Below are positions 46,826 to 59,148 of a stretch of 64,000 bases of DNA, piece after piece (within the stretch, counting starts at the first letter, position 1; every line of letters starts with the position of its first letter). The notes beneath the pieces were generated by a model, which made no database searches, was not told the DNA's origin, and saw only the letters and a list, made by a program, of their open reading frames with translations. The position numbers and the translations under genes are program-made. Source of the stretch: Metallyticus violacea (taxonomy: Eukaryota; Arthropoda; Insecta; Mantodea; Metallyticidae); the NCBI GenBank assembly GCA_030762175.1, contig CM060841.1, forward strand, positions 8,797,501 through 8,861,500. Direction: 5' to 3'.

Positions 46826-47547
46826 CCGATGGTATCAAAAATGTATACACACTTTCACAGTAGATATCTATTTAATATATTTCAAAGTTGAACCGAAAAA
46901 CAACAGTAATGTGTAGGATGATGTCCTGTAAACAAATGCGACTCACATACATTGTGATAGCGTTGCTACGTGACAGATAAATCAACAATGAACAAAGAAG
47001 CCAAGATTATTGTAAATCAACAACGAACAAATGAAGCCAAGATTACCGTATGATGTTCTGTAAACAGATGTGACTCACGTTACGTTATGCTAGCATTGCT
47101 ACAACAAAATGGAGCCGAGATTAAGCGTTTGAACAGCGGAGAGAAATTTTTAAGCGGTCTTGGAAAACCGAGAATGTTGTTGAAGTTCAAAGACAATAGG
47201 ACGAAGAGGTTTCCACCGCGTTCTCCGGATCTAACTCCGTTGGACTTCTACCTATGGGGAACTCTTAAGAATGTTGTATACCGTAGAAAACCAGGAACAC
47301 TGACAGCACTTCGGGAAGAAATTGAAACGGCATGTGCTGCAATCGCTGAGGACACTTTCGCAAACGTTGCTCAATCAATAGTTCAACGTACTCAGAAATG
47401 TATCGACGTCGATAGTGGGCATTTTGAGCAACTGTTGTAACTGTAAAAGCCTAAGATTTCTGTTTCTGTTTGTGTGAATTCAGTTTTGTTATGTTAACAC
47501 GGTTCTTTCTTTGTTTGAAGTGTGTATACAATTTTTGGCACTCTCTG
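46826..47547 (+). mobile_element. DUF4817-type element, internally deleted, copy 2
   Basis: The left end CCGATGGTATCAAAAATGTA (46826 on, preceded by TA) and the right end, read in reverse, CAGAGAGTGCCAAAAATTGT (from 47547) match copy 1. The TA expected on the right reads CA. The subterminal region shows the same tandem duplication as copy 1, plus a further partial repeat of ACAAATGAAGCCAAGATTA. Confidence 0.8.
47087..47440 (+). pseudogene. DUF4817-type transposase C-terminal fragment
   Basis: A 117-codon open frame. Its first ~40 residues come from fused, frame-shifted N-terminal remnants. From residue 42 it reads FPPRSPDLTPLDFYLWG, with the third catalytic Asp intact, and runs to CIDVDSGHFEQLL. 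The second catalytic motif (QDGAP region) present in copy 1 is deleted. The frame being open does not make it functional: the DNA-binding region and two catalytic residues are missing. Confidence 0.8.
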
Positions 47548-47551
47548 CATA

Positions 47552-48759
47552 TGCGCGTGAAAACAGCGCTAAAGGGAGTAGAGACAAAACTTTGGCATAT
47601 CAACAACTCTAAACTTAGATTTTTCTTATACAAAAACGTTTAGAGGAACATTTTGAAGACCTAAAACAATGCTACAATAATGAAATATTGTAAAATAATT
47701 ATAATAGGGGTATTAAAGATAGTTTCATTCCACAGATTAAACTTAAATAATGTCAATAGTAATAATAAATGTGTAGCCAAAATTAATTCTCTTAAAATGT
47801 CCAAAACTTTCCACACAGTAACCATATCTACAGATCTTAGCCTACATTCAATTCGGATTTGCAATAGTTAGAAATTTCGATTTATGTATTAGTTAGTGCA
47901 CATATCATTAGCGAAAACTTCACCTGAAAAAAGCAATCCAATTTGCTCATTATGTAAAGGCTTACGAGTTTAAATTTAATGGTCTCTGGAAAATTTATGC
48001 CAAAGAGAGTTTATTTGTTTTTAGCGATGTTATTACAATATTTAATATTCAGTTACATTAAAATAAAAAGCCCAGTTTATTGACAAGGCCTTGACAAGAG
48101 TGTACCAAACGTGGCAGTGACATGAAGTTACTCAAAGAGGAGCATGCACCCGGCACCAGGAGTTTAGTAGTTATCACCTCATAATCTTATTTGTGTGAGT
48201 TGCCGCCGCCGATAGCAGTAAACCTCATCCCTAACTGTTTCAGAAGCCATCCACACTTCCTCTCCTCCTTCGGGGAGGGAGGGAGGTTTAGCGAGCCTTG
48301 TTAGCGTTTTAACGATAATCGTTAAAGCATTACGATTCTTGAGAGCAAAATAGCCATAAGCGTTGTGCGCTAATGGCCCGACAGAATGTGGCAAGCGAGA
48401 CTAATTGTTATTGTATTACCAACCTTCTAGCACTATATAGTTCTAACTAAGAAGCCACTGCTGCGAGAACGAATGCCTTCTGTATTGGCAACACAATTTG
48501 AAGAAGAAGGGCAAGATACCACTGAATATCCCAACTAGTTCGTTTTTACATTTCAAATATTATTTCTTAAAGTTTATTCCATCTCCTATACATTTTTATG
48601 TATATTGTGTTTATTTTGGTTAATAGTACTGATACACGTAAGTCATTTCCTGAATAAGCTACAGTATGTTCGCAAATAAGAGCATACAAACATTTGATTA
48701 CATAGTTAATACGTTAAACGAAGTTGGCCACGTTTATCGTTGAAATCAACACAGTATAT
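47552..48759. other. Unannotated region
   Basis: A GC-richer patch lies at 48180-48400 with a minus-strand frame of 71 codons that matches nothing known. Otherwise the region is AT-rich and featureless. Confidence 0.4.
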
Positions 48760-49120
48760 ACAGTAGGGCCAACCTGCGTCGGTAGCTTTGATGTTCTTGC
48801 TCCTAAAAATGCTCTGAGTGGCGTTTACTTTTCTATGTGCTGCGTCGCTTCTATCGCCGCAGTTAATATACTTGTTAAGTATGGAAGTTATATATTCATT
48901 AAGTAAAATTTTAACTGTAATGAAAATGTACTTTTTTAATATATGTGCGATTTTAGTGTTTGTCACTGAATAAAAGGTAATTATATAGAACAGTACACAG
49001 ATTGAGGTGGATAAATCGTCTTTTTTACTCTAGTTTATCGGTTTTACTTGTTTTTTGATGTTTTCTGAAAGACGGTCAAGTTTTTTTAAGCATTTGTTAT
49101 TACCTAAATTTTCCCGTAAT
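48760..49120 (-). repeat. Dispersed unclassified repeat, copy 2
   Basis: Partner of 36746-37070; the matching blocks are listed there. The minus-strand frame 48706-48966 covers it but shows no domain I know. Confidence 0.5.
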
Positions 49121-49494
49121 ACAGAAAAGGTAGGTTAAGGGGCTGGGTAAGCTTAGTTTTATAATTACCGTAAATGACTGGTCTCTGAAAATCGCATATT
49201 GTGCTTTCTGCATTTGACACCATGTTTGCCTTATGATACTTATTACCCAATAAGCGCAGGAAGAAGAGAATAACATGGCAAAGAAAGGGAAGGGATGTTC
49301 TTCAAAAGTGAATTAATGAATTAAGCCACTTATGTCCCATAGGGATAGGGAAAGGACCTTCGCAAGTCGGGGGCTGATTGGTTTCTCATATGGTGAGCTA
49401 GTCCATATTAGCAATTGTCTCTTTGAGTTTGTTAAGTCTATAATGTTTCTTATTTTACAAGTTTAAAGGTTCAAGTGCTGAATGTATTAAGTTT
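49121..49494. other. Unannotated region
   Basis: No recognisable element. Confidence 0.4.
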
Positions 49495-49884
49495 GGTATC
49501 ACTTTCACTATTGGCTTCGGTTGTTCTCTTCGTCCTGCAGCTCTTCCAGGTACTGCGGTTCCGTGCTACGCTGTCCCGGCTGCTTTCCTGAAGGTGTCTG
49601 CCCACGTCGTTCTCGGTCTCTCTCTCTTCCTCTCCTACCGATACGTGGATCACATGTAGTAGCTATATGTCCCCATCTGCTGCTTGTCCGCCCCATTTCA
49701 CTTCAGGTTATTTGCACGTTTAGTCCCGACATCTTTCTTAATTTCACAGATGATACTTTATCCATGAGGGATATTCCTAGTACTTTCCGCTCTATTTTAC
49801 GTTGGAGATGCTGATATTATTATTTTCCTCTTCTGTTAGACTCCAAGCTTGGCATCCATATAGTAGTGTTAGGAATATAAACCA
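49495..49884 (-). pseudogene. LINE ORF2 C-terminal fragment (RTE/Jockey-like)
   Basis: On the minus strand from 49884 down, fragments read LTLLYGCQAWSLTEEE, then QRKIERKVLGISLMDKV, then RWGHIATTCDPRIGRRG and PRTTWADTFRKAAGTA. This is the conserved tail of many insect LINE proteins (YGxExW, QRxMER-xLGxSLxDR, WAGHIAR, GRPxTRWxDDxxKxAG). Frames change at least twice. Only the 3' end of the element is left. Confidence 0.72.
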
Positions 49885-50125
49885 TACATAAATCCACTCT
49901 ATGGATGAAGGATGCCCTAGATCCTTTTAATACTTCCTCCTGCATGCATTGCTGCATGTCCTCTGGTGTTGTTGAAATATTTTGATTAACGGTATCACTC
50001 CCCAGAGAAAAAAGTCCAGTAGCGTAATGTCCGGGTATCGGGCAAGCCAACTACCGGTATATGTGCAAACGCTAAGGAGTGCATAGTTATTGAAGAAACC
50101 GAGCTGTTTAATGCCTTGGTTGTAC
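49885..50125 (-). pseudogene. DUF4817-type transposase C-terminal fragment, distinct family
   Basis: On the minus strand, frame 49927-50139 gives WLARYPDITLLDFFLWG (third catalytic Asp region). Frame 49820-50050 gives TTPEDMQQCMQEEVLKGSRA then SFIHRVDLCM. Together these follow the C-terminal order of a DUF4817-type transposase, with a frameshift between them near the VIPLIK segment. The sequence differs enough from the copies at 34661, 46826 and 52040 to be another family. It directly abuts the LINE tail on the same strand, as if the LINE inserted into it. Confidence 0.65.
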
Positions 50126-50141
50126 AAATTACTTACCAAAT

Positions 50142-50160
50142 TTAGGTAGGTAGGTAGGTA
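50142..50160. repeat. (TAGG)n short tandem repeat
   Basis: About four and a half TAGG units. Confidence 0.9.
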
Positions 50161-50164
50161 GATA

Positions 50165-52039
50165 GTATGAAGGTTCGTTTCATTTCTGAATTATAATAAG
50201 TAATATGTACAGTACAATAAAAACATCCACGCTCTGTACAGTACATCCTGTTGCATTCCTAAAGTTTTGTTGATAAATGGGCCTTGTAGAGTTAAACTAA
50301 AAAAAGTTATTTATTACTTATCATTTCCATATTTACTGTTTTCTTCTTTAAAATGGTACAGTGTGATATATTTCTGAATTGCTCTTGGAGAGGGTGTGTT
50401 CTTGAATAAAATGTACATGGTATCATTTAAAAAACGATGCTCTACCCTGTATCTCCTACATTAATGGAGATACAAAAATTATTCCCTAAGCAAGAACTCC
50501 CCCATGGAATTAAATAACTTTTGTTTCAATTTTTTTTTTTTTTTCATTTGACGCGTTAGAGCAAAGTTATTTTGGGCGAGCAAAATAAGTGTATAAACAT
50601 TTAAGTTAAATATTGTGACGTTTTGCATTCCAATAAACAATGTACTATTTTATAATTAAAATCTTGTTTGAATGTCTTAAACTAATACTCGTATAATACG
50701 TATTTTTTTTTTTTTTATTCTTTGCCCAAAAATGTTCATTTTTCATTTTCAAAAGAAGTAATTTTTAAAAATATTATTTTCAAAGATAAAACAGAGTTTA
50801 GAACTATTTAATACTTTTGCATATTTAGTAAATATTTCATAATCGTATCAAATGTTCTGGAAAATATTGAAAAAGAAGTTTCTTAGAGAAATAGAAAACC
50901 CAAGGGCAGCGTTTGTCCACACAGGGGTCCATATGCACGCATTAGCACACGTAACATTTTACTATACCGTATACTGACACAATCCAGAGTCAAACACATG
51001 AAATAGAATAATATAAAATATTTAATTTGTTATAGGATTTACAAACGGTAAAGAATTTCCCGCATAACTGGTAAACCATTTCAGAGGAAATAAACAAGAG
51101 GTTTTTGTATGTCCTGTGATGTTCTTCAGAGAGTCCTGTATTTACAGAATAAAGTTTCTTCAAGCCTTTGTTACAGCCGTTTGCAAATTGAATTTTCTGA
51201 AGTCATCTCTCGAAAACTAAAGTCAGTCCTTAAGCTCATTCAGAGTTAGAATTATTGAATTTCCTGCAAACAGGTTACCGCTTTTATTATTTGGTGGGTA
51301 CCCTAATACAAATCCCTTAACATAAGCAACAGGATATTTTAAAAAAAAAAAACTTACATGTTCACGATACTTTACTGAATCGAGTAGAGGAGGACGATAA
51401 TCAAGTTGGGCTCTGCTAGCAACCAAAGAAGGCTGCGGAGAGTAGAGGAATTTTCTGATGAAAGTGAGAGACCTTAGGTCTGAAAAAATAACAGGGCCTT
51501 CCAGGAGGAAACAAACTGAGGGAATACAGCTGTGTATGAGACATTCGTAATGTTGTTTATTTTAATTTTATTGTTATATAAGATTATTTTATATTATTTC
51601 ACGGAATATTTTATCTAATATACGATAACTTACTTTAAATGAAACAGACGTGATGTGCATCCGTTGGACCGTGCGCATGTTACAGTTTCATTGTAAAGGC
51701 CTACTAGAATAAATACAATTCTAATAATAGTACTGCAGCCAAAGCAATATACCGGGTATCCCATGTACATTTCTCATTACGTACTCTAGTAATCTATCTG
51801 AAGGGGGTTCAAAAGTAAGTAAATGTTAAAATCGTATATTAGAAAGTGTTAATATAGTAACTTTAATAATTTATTATTACACCATTTACATTTCCTATTG
51901 AAAATGCCTTGCGATTCTGGGATAACAATTTTCCTCGTCTACTGATATTGTGTGTTTCGCGACTTGGAGTGTTTTTTTTTTTTTTTTTTTTTTATTGTAT
52001 TTGTACACGTGAGACTGGGATTAGCAGAACCAGCGTAAG
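50165..52039. other. Unannotated AT-rich region
   Basis: No gene recognised. A perfect 9-bp stem TGTATCTCC/GGAGATACA (50448-50456 and 50466-50474) encloses a 9-nt loop. A T run covers about 51972-51993. The frame 51223-51426 (minus) has no known motif. Confidence 0.4.
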
Positions 52040-52346
52040 TTGTGTTATAAAACAGAGTTGAAAGTTTTCATTCCAAGACTTTTGCATGCATTTAATGAAG
52101 ATGACCCTGAAACGGCATATGCTACAATCGCTGAAGACACTTTCGCAAAAGTTGCTCAATCAGCAGTTCAACGTATTCAGAAGTGTATCGACGTCGATGA
52201 TGGGCATTTTGAGCAACTGTTGTAGCCGTAAAAGTCTAAGATGATTAGTTCTCATCATTTTCTGTTTGTGTGAATTCAGTTTTGTTAAGTAAACACAAAT
52301 TTTTCTTTGCTTGGAAGTGTGTACACATTTCTTTTGGCACCCTCTG
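52040..52346 (+). pseudogene. DUF4817-type element, 3' fragment (copy 3)
   Basis: The frame 52040-52225 ends with IAEDTFAKVAQSAVQ and CIDVDDGHFEQLL, matching copies 1 and 2. The 3' terminal repeat ends with CACCCTCTG at 52338-52346, followed by TA. The 5' part is missing; a long T run lies about 50 bp upstream of the surviving piece. Confidence 0.78.
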
Positions 52347-52348
52347 TA

Positions 52349-55300
52349 TTATAACAACTTTTCTCCATTTTTAAAAGATAATGCGTACAACATTTTCAGA
52401 AAAGTTTTCCAAAACATTATACAAACATATAGCTTATTAATTTAAACTTTTAGTGTGCTGCATTGACAACGTTATGTTAAAACTACAGTCATTTCAAGAA
52501 ACGATCAACGATACAATTAAAGTATGTAAGAACGCGATTTTTACTTAGCGCCATCAGCTATCAGGTTTTAATAAATTCGATCCCCAACTTTAGCGAAAGT
52601 AGCATTATGTATGGTGTATTAGAATGAATACTAAATAAATTATTATATGCAGTTTAAAACCTAATTGATAATGTTTATACTCGGTTAGTTCCCTAATCCA
52701 CGAACTTAAGGTGGCTTATTACCAAACGTCTCTTGCTGGGATGAGAACACCAGAGATCGAAAAGAAGTGTAATCATAAGAGATAAATATACTGAAAAACA
52801 TGTTATTGATTCATTTAATATTGTTCTGAGTGAACATTTCGTTTGGAGTTTTGGCTTGACGATTTAGTCCAATACTGTAGTTATCTGAAACAAGGCCGGT
52901 CGGTGTAGCGACTTTATTTCCATGTTCAGCACGGATAAAAATGATAAAATATGTGTCGTTATCATTTTGTTATGTGTGGCAAGTTCACACCAAAATTTCA
53001 AAGGGGAAAAAACTATAAAATTACAAAAACAATATATTACACTACTTTGGTTGCAAAATTGGTTACCCAAGATAAAGAGTGTGCCCCAAAAATTGTTACA
53101 TCACTCATTCACACTTGTGCAACTAATTTTGAGAAAGCAGTTATATGGGAAATCAAAATCTTACCATTCGCAGTACATACGAGTTTAAGGAAAATAACAA
53201 AACCACTTAAATGGCTGTTATTTCTGTATAGTAAAAGTTTCAGGTTTTGCTAAGAAAACGAAATTCAGTTTTATTTATTCATATGCACCATCAACAATTA
53301 TACCAGTCTGTAATAGCGAAACTGTGCCAGTACCAGTTTCCCAATGTCTTTTGAAGAAACAGCAGTGATGATTAAAATAGCCCTTAAGTTCATGCGATTC
53401 AATCTACGAGCCCTCCACCACTAAAATCGTGGTACAGTTGTTTGATCAATCAGCTTTAGAGGATTTATTACAATATTCAAACGAGCAGAGGTCTTGGGCT
53501 CGAGGTTGCAACAGCAGAATATATAGTCTATATGAAAGGGCATGATTTATTTCGCAACTGACGTACGCAAAGTTAAAAGAGCGTATTTTCTTTAGCTCAA
53601 AGATAAGAAAGTTTTTAAAATACGAATTGGCGGCTTGGCGTACTAGTGCAGAAAAGTTTCTTGGCATAGTAAGTATGTCATTATTACAGTCATTTAAGAA
53701 ACGGGCTTAAAGATGTCACTAAAAGCGCATTTCCTCCATTCATATTTAAACATTTTCCTGAAATTGACGAATGCATCGATTTTTAAAAAGGGGGCTAATT
53801 AAATATGTAAAATATGTGGAAGGAAATATTTTGGAATAATTAGATTATTTATTTAAATTAAGGATTGATTAATGATTGAGATCTCCGGGGTAAAAGTTTC
53901 CTTCCTCTCCGGCGATGGTTGTTTCCGCTGACATATTTTTGCTACGGTTGTTGAGACTCTGCTGCTGGATACTTTTACGGTCCTGTGACCACAGGGAAAG
54001 GAGTCTAAGAGATTAATAATATTTTTCGTTTACAGGAAATGAAACACAATTTATTGTTCATAAACCATCCACCTAAAAATGTGCCTCCGTTATTTCCTGG
54101 AGAATATGTGCCACTTCGCACTAACTATGACGATCACTATGATGTTAACGCACGTTAATAACTCTAATACTCAGATCTGAACTCCACTAAATTCAACTAA
54201 TAATGAGACCCAACTGCCTACTCCACGGATAATTTTTCACTAACGATACTCCCCGACTGCACTGAATTAAACTGATAATTGGGCTGAATTCTCTTGGCAC
54301 AGATGTAACTTGAACTCAGCTGAGAATTTACCGTAGGAGTGCCTATCTTCTTCCACACTGATAATGCCCCAACTTGACTGTGCTTCCAACTGAACTGAGA
54401 GAATCTGGATCGATTGCCCCTGAATCGCAAAATTGGAAGACTAAATAAACATGGCAGTCTATCGGTCTTACGAAGCTATCTTCAATCTTTGAAATATGCT
54501 TTTAGAAACATCGGGATATGGGTAGTCTCTATTGCATAATCTGTTTCCCTCCTATTCTTTCCTGTTACTTTATTGGTCTGATGGCTTACGTGACTCATTG
54601 CAGGTCACATCTCTCACTTAATACTGGAACCGTTAGGACCTTCCTTCCAGAGGTTAATCGACCTGTCTTTTCACCCCCGTAGTCGTCATGTTCCTCATGT
54701 CTTCCTTACCTACCTAAATAACAGCAAAGCTTTCAGACAATATACAAAGAAACATCTTTTCCACGGACCCTGCTTAAGAATTTCTCCAGAAATTATCGGT
54801 TTGCCGTTTGCTTGGGCCTTCTATACAAACATTGACACAATAAGCAACAGAAATTCCCACATATCAGATTTTTATGGCTGGGGATACCTTTCTGCCCACT
54901 GGCAAAAATAACATTGCAAACAATAATCCAACACTTGTACAGGAAATAGAAACCACACTTATGACTAAAATATGGAAGTTACATAAAATTACTTACTATA
55001 ATCATTCTAATTAAATTTGGGATGTGGCAGCTCATAAATACTTACTCACGAACAAGGGAGTATTTTCATCAGGACACAGCCACAATGTTGGGGGATTATT
55101 GTTGGTTTCTGTAGAGGGACTACAAGAGAAAGCCACCAGGAGAGAGCCACCAGGTAGCAAACAATTTTAGGTTCTATGAAGATATGTGATTTTGTTATTT
55201 GTATTAATATTATAATTGGTATATATATATATATATATATATATAAATTAATTTTGTTTGTATTTTGACAAACAGGAACCTTTCATTGTCCCCTAAAATA

Positions 55301-57730
55301 GCAAAGTTCAAAAGACATTTAATAATTTAATTATTATTGACCTAAGCTAGATGGGAAATATCGCAAAGTAATTTTCTGAACATCAGCGCAGCTTTTTTTT
55401 TACTTTGTTGGCGTGACAAAAGCGTTTTTATTCCCTAGTAATGAAGGAATTGTTTTAATTTCACGAATATAGAAAACACCACACAGCAGCACTGTTACCT
55501 TTTCAATCCGATCATTGTTTTAAATCTGTGTGACTGCTTAAAACAGGAATGTTTTGTTCGAAATCAAATGAAAGTGTCATGGAGATATCAAAATACAATC
55601 GAAAGTCTATGACTCATGACGAGGGAACGTTTGCACAAACATTCTGTTTATGTAACAAAGTTTTAAACATTCAGAAGTATAATAAGCATATCATTTGTCA
55701 GTGCGATTACACTTTTTTTTTTATTTTATCCTAACATTACATTGTTATTTTTCCCAGCTATAATTCTGTCTCTCGCCTCATTATCTGCGCCTCGCTACTC
55801 GCTGATTCCACACCGAAAGTTTGTTTAAACGTTTGTTCGCTCAACCGCCGAAATGTGACCCATTGAGTAACCCGGAGTTGTTGTTAGTGTTTAACTTCGC
55901 AATTCGTTATTCACTTGTTCTCCTTGACTGTTTTACCCAAATCATATGGTGCTTGAGAACGACAACTGCATTTGCAGTAAGTAACCAAAATTTTTGTGAT
56001 GGCTGTTTTTTTTAAGAAAGTTTTCGTCAAAATTAACCAAAGGAAATCCGAAAAAAATTTGGAAGAATGTTATGCACAGCATGGAACATTTCGATGTATA
56101 AATATAGATTTATTAAGCACTAGCTGCCAGTGTTCTCCCAACTTACAGAATAAAATTAATAACACCTAAACTTAAATAACAGACTAAACTCTAATTAAAA
56201 CTGGTTATATAATATAATTATATACCTAACCTCAAACTTATTCAAGGAGCAAAAAACTTTTGAAATTAAAGTCTTGGTATATGTAAACAAATCATAACAG
56301 TTGGTAAATATAAGTTATTTGTTCATTTGCCTATCTACTAATTTCCATGCCAGTAAAGTATTAGCATTTGTTTTATTTATTTAAATTGTAACCTGTGAAT
56401 GAATAAATAAATCACATTTATATAAATATTATTAGTATTTAGTGTTAAAATATTGGAAGAAACGATAAGAAAAATCAGCTGTACAGCATCCATATTCCGA
56501 AAACACAAGCACATGAATGTTCACAAATTCAAAGGAGGTACCATCTGGGGAAAAATAAAGGAAAATAGAAAAAAATAGTCTCATTTTAATCCACTGAGCA
56601 ATGAATTCAGCCTGTGGTTCTTCCTGTGGCTAAAGCAACTGATTTTGATCTCTTTGCATGCATGATAATGCCAGAGCATGTGTGTTTCAAAATTCGAGAG
56701 AGCATCTGTGAGATACCCTTGAACATACAGTTTTAGAAGTTAATGAAAACATGGAAATTTTGGTTGGGTAACTCACTCATTCTCATCACAAAATAAATAA
56801 CAAGACGAAAACCTGCATCATATTTCCTCAAAGCCAGGGAGGTGTTAACCAGTCTAAATGCAAGCGGCAGAAATTATAACACGCATAAGTATCACAGGAA
56901 ATTTCAGAAAAGGGCCAAATTTACCTAATTAGTGTCTTTAAAATTAGAAACTAGTGCTTTTATCCAGAAAAAGGATTCATTTCTACCTTCGTGAACTATT
57001 ATGTTGTATTATCAACGTTAGAGTTGTAAATAATGTTCACACAACTTTTATGATCAAATTTCATGCACAATTATTAGAAAATATAAGCAAAATGCTCTGT
57101 TCTTCCAACAGTTTGATGTGGGCATGAAGGATAGGCATGAAAGTGATGACACAATTAATGAGTACTATGATGAATTGAACCACAAGGTTTTAAGGTATTA
57201 CATATATTCCAAATATGTTTGACCAGAAGTGTGTAGCAATATGGCTAATATTTCTTATAGTGATTTTTTGCTCCAGAATAAAAGTTTTTACATGTAAAAT
57301 ATAAGTGAATAAACTGCATCGAAGGCTGCATTCAAATTATAATTTAATGTCCAAAGGCTTAGGGCCAAAATCCCTGTTTCACTTCTTATATATATATAAC
57401 ATAAAAGAATAGAACTTGAAGGTGTAATGTATTGCTTAAAGGTTATTTATAACCTATAAATAAGCATAATAACCTAAGATTAGCTACGGAGAGAAATATA
57501 CAGCCTATTACAGACACTAACACAAAGATTAAATTTGCAGCTATCCAGTTGCACTGTTTCCAAAGAGTTTTTTTATATGAGTAGACGATTTCCAAATGAA
57601 GCTCCGATATATTTGTAAGTTTTGGAGAAGATATTTAGTATTCGTGCCAACTCATTGATTTGCTATATTTTTCCAAATATTAACCAATTTCTCTATTTCA
57701 ATAGTAACACTACATAATATGAATGACATA
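52349..57730. other. Long unannotated region
   Basis: About 5.4 kb without a recognised element. Two overlapping frames (52922-53188 and 52951-53253, 88 and 100 codons) are the longest and match nothing I know. The stretch 54200-54430 has loose repetition of AACTGA-type words. The frames 55549-55734 and 55821-56015 are short and unremarkable. Confidence 0.4.
55221..55245. repeat. (AT)n dinucleotide tract
   Basis: About 12 uninterrupted AT units. Confidence 0.95.
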
Positions 57731-57732
57731 TA

Positions 57733-59069
57733 CGAGGTACGTCCAGAAAGTAAGTTCCGTTTGGTAATAAAATTAAATTGTGTACAGATACAGATAAATT
57801 ATTTATTGCACAAAATTCTATAACTCTTAAACTACTTTTCCACATAACTGGTGAAATTTTGCAGGCATTTGTCATAGCGTGGCACAAGGTTTTGATAACC
57901 TTCTTCATAGAAGTTTGCCGCCTGTGTCTTCAACCAGTTGGAAACATTTTCTTTCAGCTCTTCGTCATTGTTGAAGTGTTGACCGCCAAGGAAAGACTTG
58001 AGATGTAAGAACAGATGAAAGTCGCTAGGAGCGAGGTCAGGGCTATACGGAGGATGGTCAAACACGTCCCAGCCAAATCCCTGTAGCAGGTTTTTCGTCA
58101 CATTTGCAGTGTGTGGTCGTGCGTTGTCGTGAAGAAAAACAACACCTTTTGACAGCAATCCTCGGCGCTTATTCTGTGTTGCGCGGCGCAATTTCCTAAG
58201 TGTCTCGCAATAAACATCTGCTTTGATTGTTTGACTACGCGGTAAGAAATCATTGAATAAGATGCCTTTCCAGTCCCAGAACACTGTGCACATCATTTTT
58301 CGAGGTGTCAAGATTTGTTTCGGCTTAACCTTTGCTGGGGATGAAGTATGCCTCCATTCCATTGATTGCCGCTTACTTTCAGGGGTGTCGTAAGAAACCC
58401 AAGTTTCATCTCCTGGTGACTATCTGTGTCAGAAATTCTTCGCCCCCTTCATCATAACGGGTCAAAAACTGAAGTGCACTACCCATCCGTTTTGTTTTGT
58501 GTTGCTCAGTAAGAATCTTTGGTACCCAACGTGAGCAAAGTTTACGAAATTTCAGTTTTTCGGTAACAATTTCATGAATTAGTTAGTGATCGTGAGATTT
58601 GGGGAAATTCCATAGCGAGAGCACTAATTGTAAACGTGCGGTTTTCCTGGATCTTGTCATCAATCGCGTGAACCAGTTCTTCTGTAACCAAAGATGGACG
58701 CCAACTTCGTTCTTCATCGTGCACTTCACTACGTCCTTCATTGAACTGTTGGACCCATCTTCTCACCATTGAATCACTCGTCGCTGTTTGTCCGTAAACT
58801 TCGCAAATTTGCCGATAAATTTCAATTGGTTTCACTTTCCTAGCATTCAGAAAACGAATCACAGATCTGATTTCACAAGCGGCGGGATTTTCAATCAACA
58901 CCGACATTGTAAACAAGCACAACAAAGCATACGTGGCTGACAGCGATCTCAAAATGGCGCACGTTTCTTCTCCTTGATACAGAGCGTCTACCGCGCATGT
59001 GCGGAACTGCGATCGCAGCGCTGCAGCGGAGATAAATTAAAGCGGAACTTACTTTCTGGACGTACCTCG
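57733..59069 (-). mobile_element. mariner element, near full length (1,337 bp)
   Basis: The terminal inverted repeats CGAGGTACGTCCAGAAAGTA (57733 on) and its exact counterpart read back from 59069 are identical over about 28 bp, ending GTAAGTTCCG. TA duplications lie at 57731-57732 and 59070-59071. The transposase is on the minus strand. Identical ends and only a few frame breaks make this the youngest-looking DNA transposon in the window. It lies about 80 bp upstream of the gypsy LTR. Confidence 0.93.
57832..58907 (-). pseudogene. mariner transposase, two frameshifts (D,D34D)
   Basis: I place the start at 58907, where MSVLIENPAACEIRSVIRFL opens the usual N-terminal helix-turn-helix (HTH_48-type); the frame is open a further 15 codons upstream. 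The first frame (to 58572) covers the two DNA-binding helices. A frameshift near 58572 interrupts it. A second, one extra base near 58414, separates the residues leading up to the first catalytic Asp from GDETWVSYDTPESK. The last frame (58362-57832) carries HDNARPHTA and HPPYSPDLAPSDFH, with 34 residues between the second and third Asp. The three catalytic Asp residues are all present in sequence, so loss of function rests on the two shifts. The tail ends near the stop at 57832, as in active relatives. Confidence 0.9.
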
Positions 59070-59148
59070 TATTACCAATATTTGCGCCTTGTGTTAACAT
59101 CGGCTAATCTAAACCTCAAAAGATAAAGAATTTTTCTTTACATCTCAG

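Noticed and set aside
52922..53253. Overlapping 88- and 100-codon frames as a gene
   Set aside because: Both are open over the same bases, both match nothing known, and neither shows a domain.
54200..54430. Possible short tandem repeat with AACTGA words
   Set aside because: Words recur but without a constant period.
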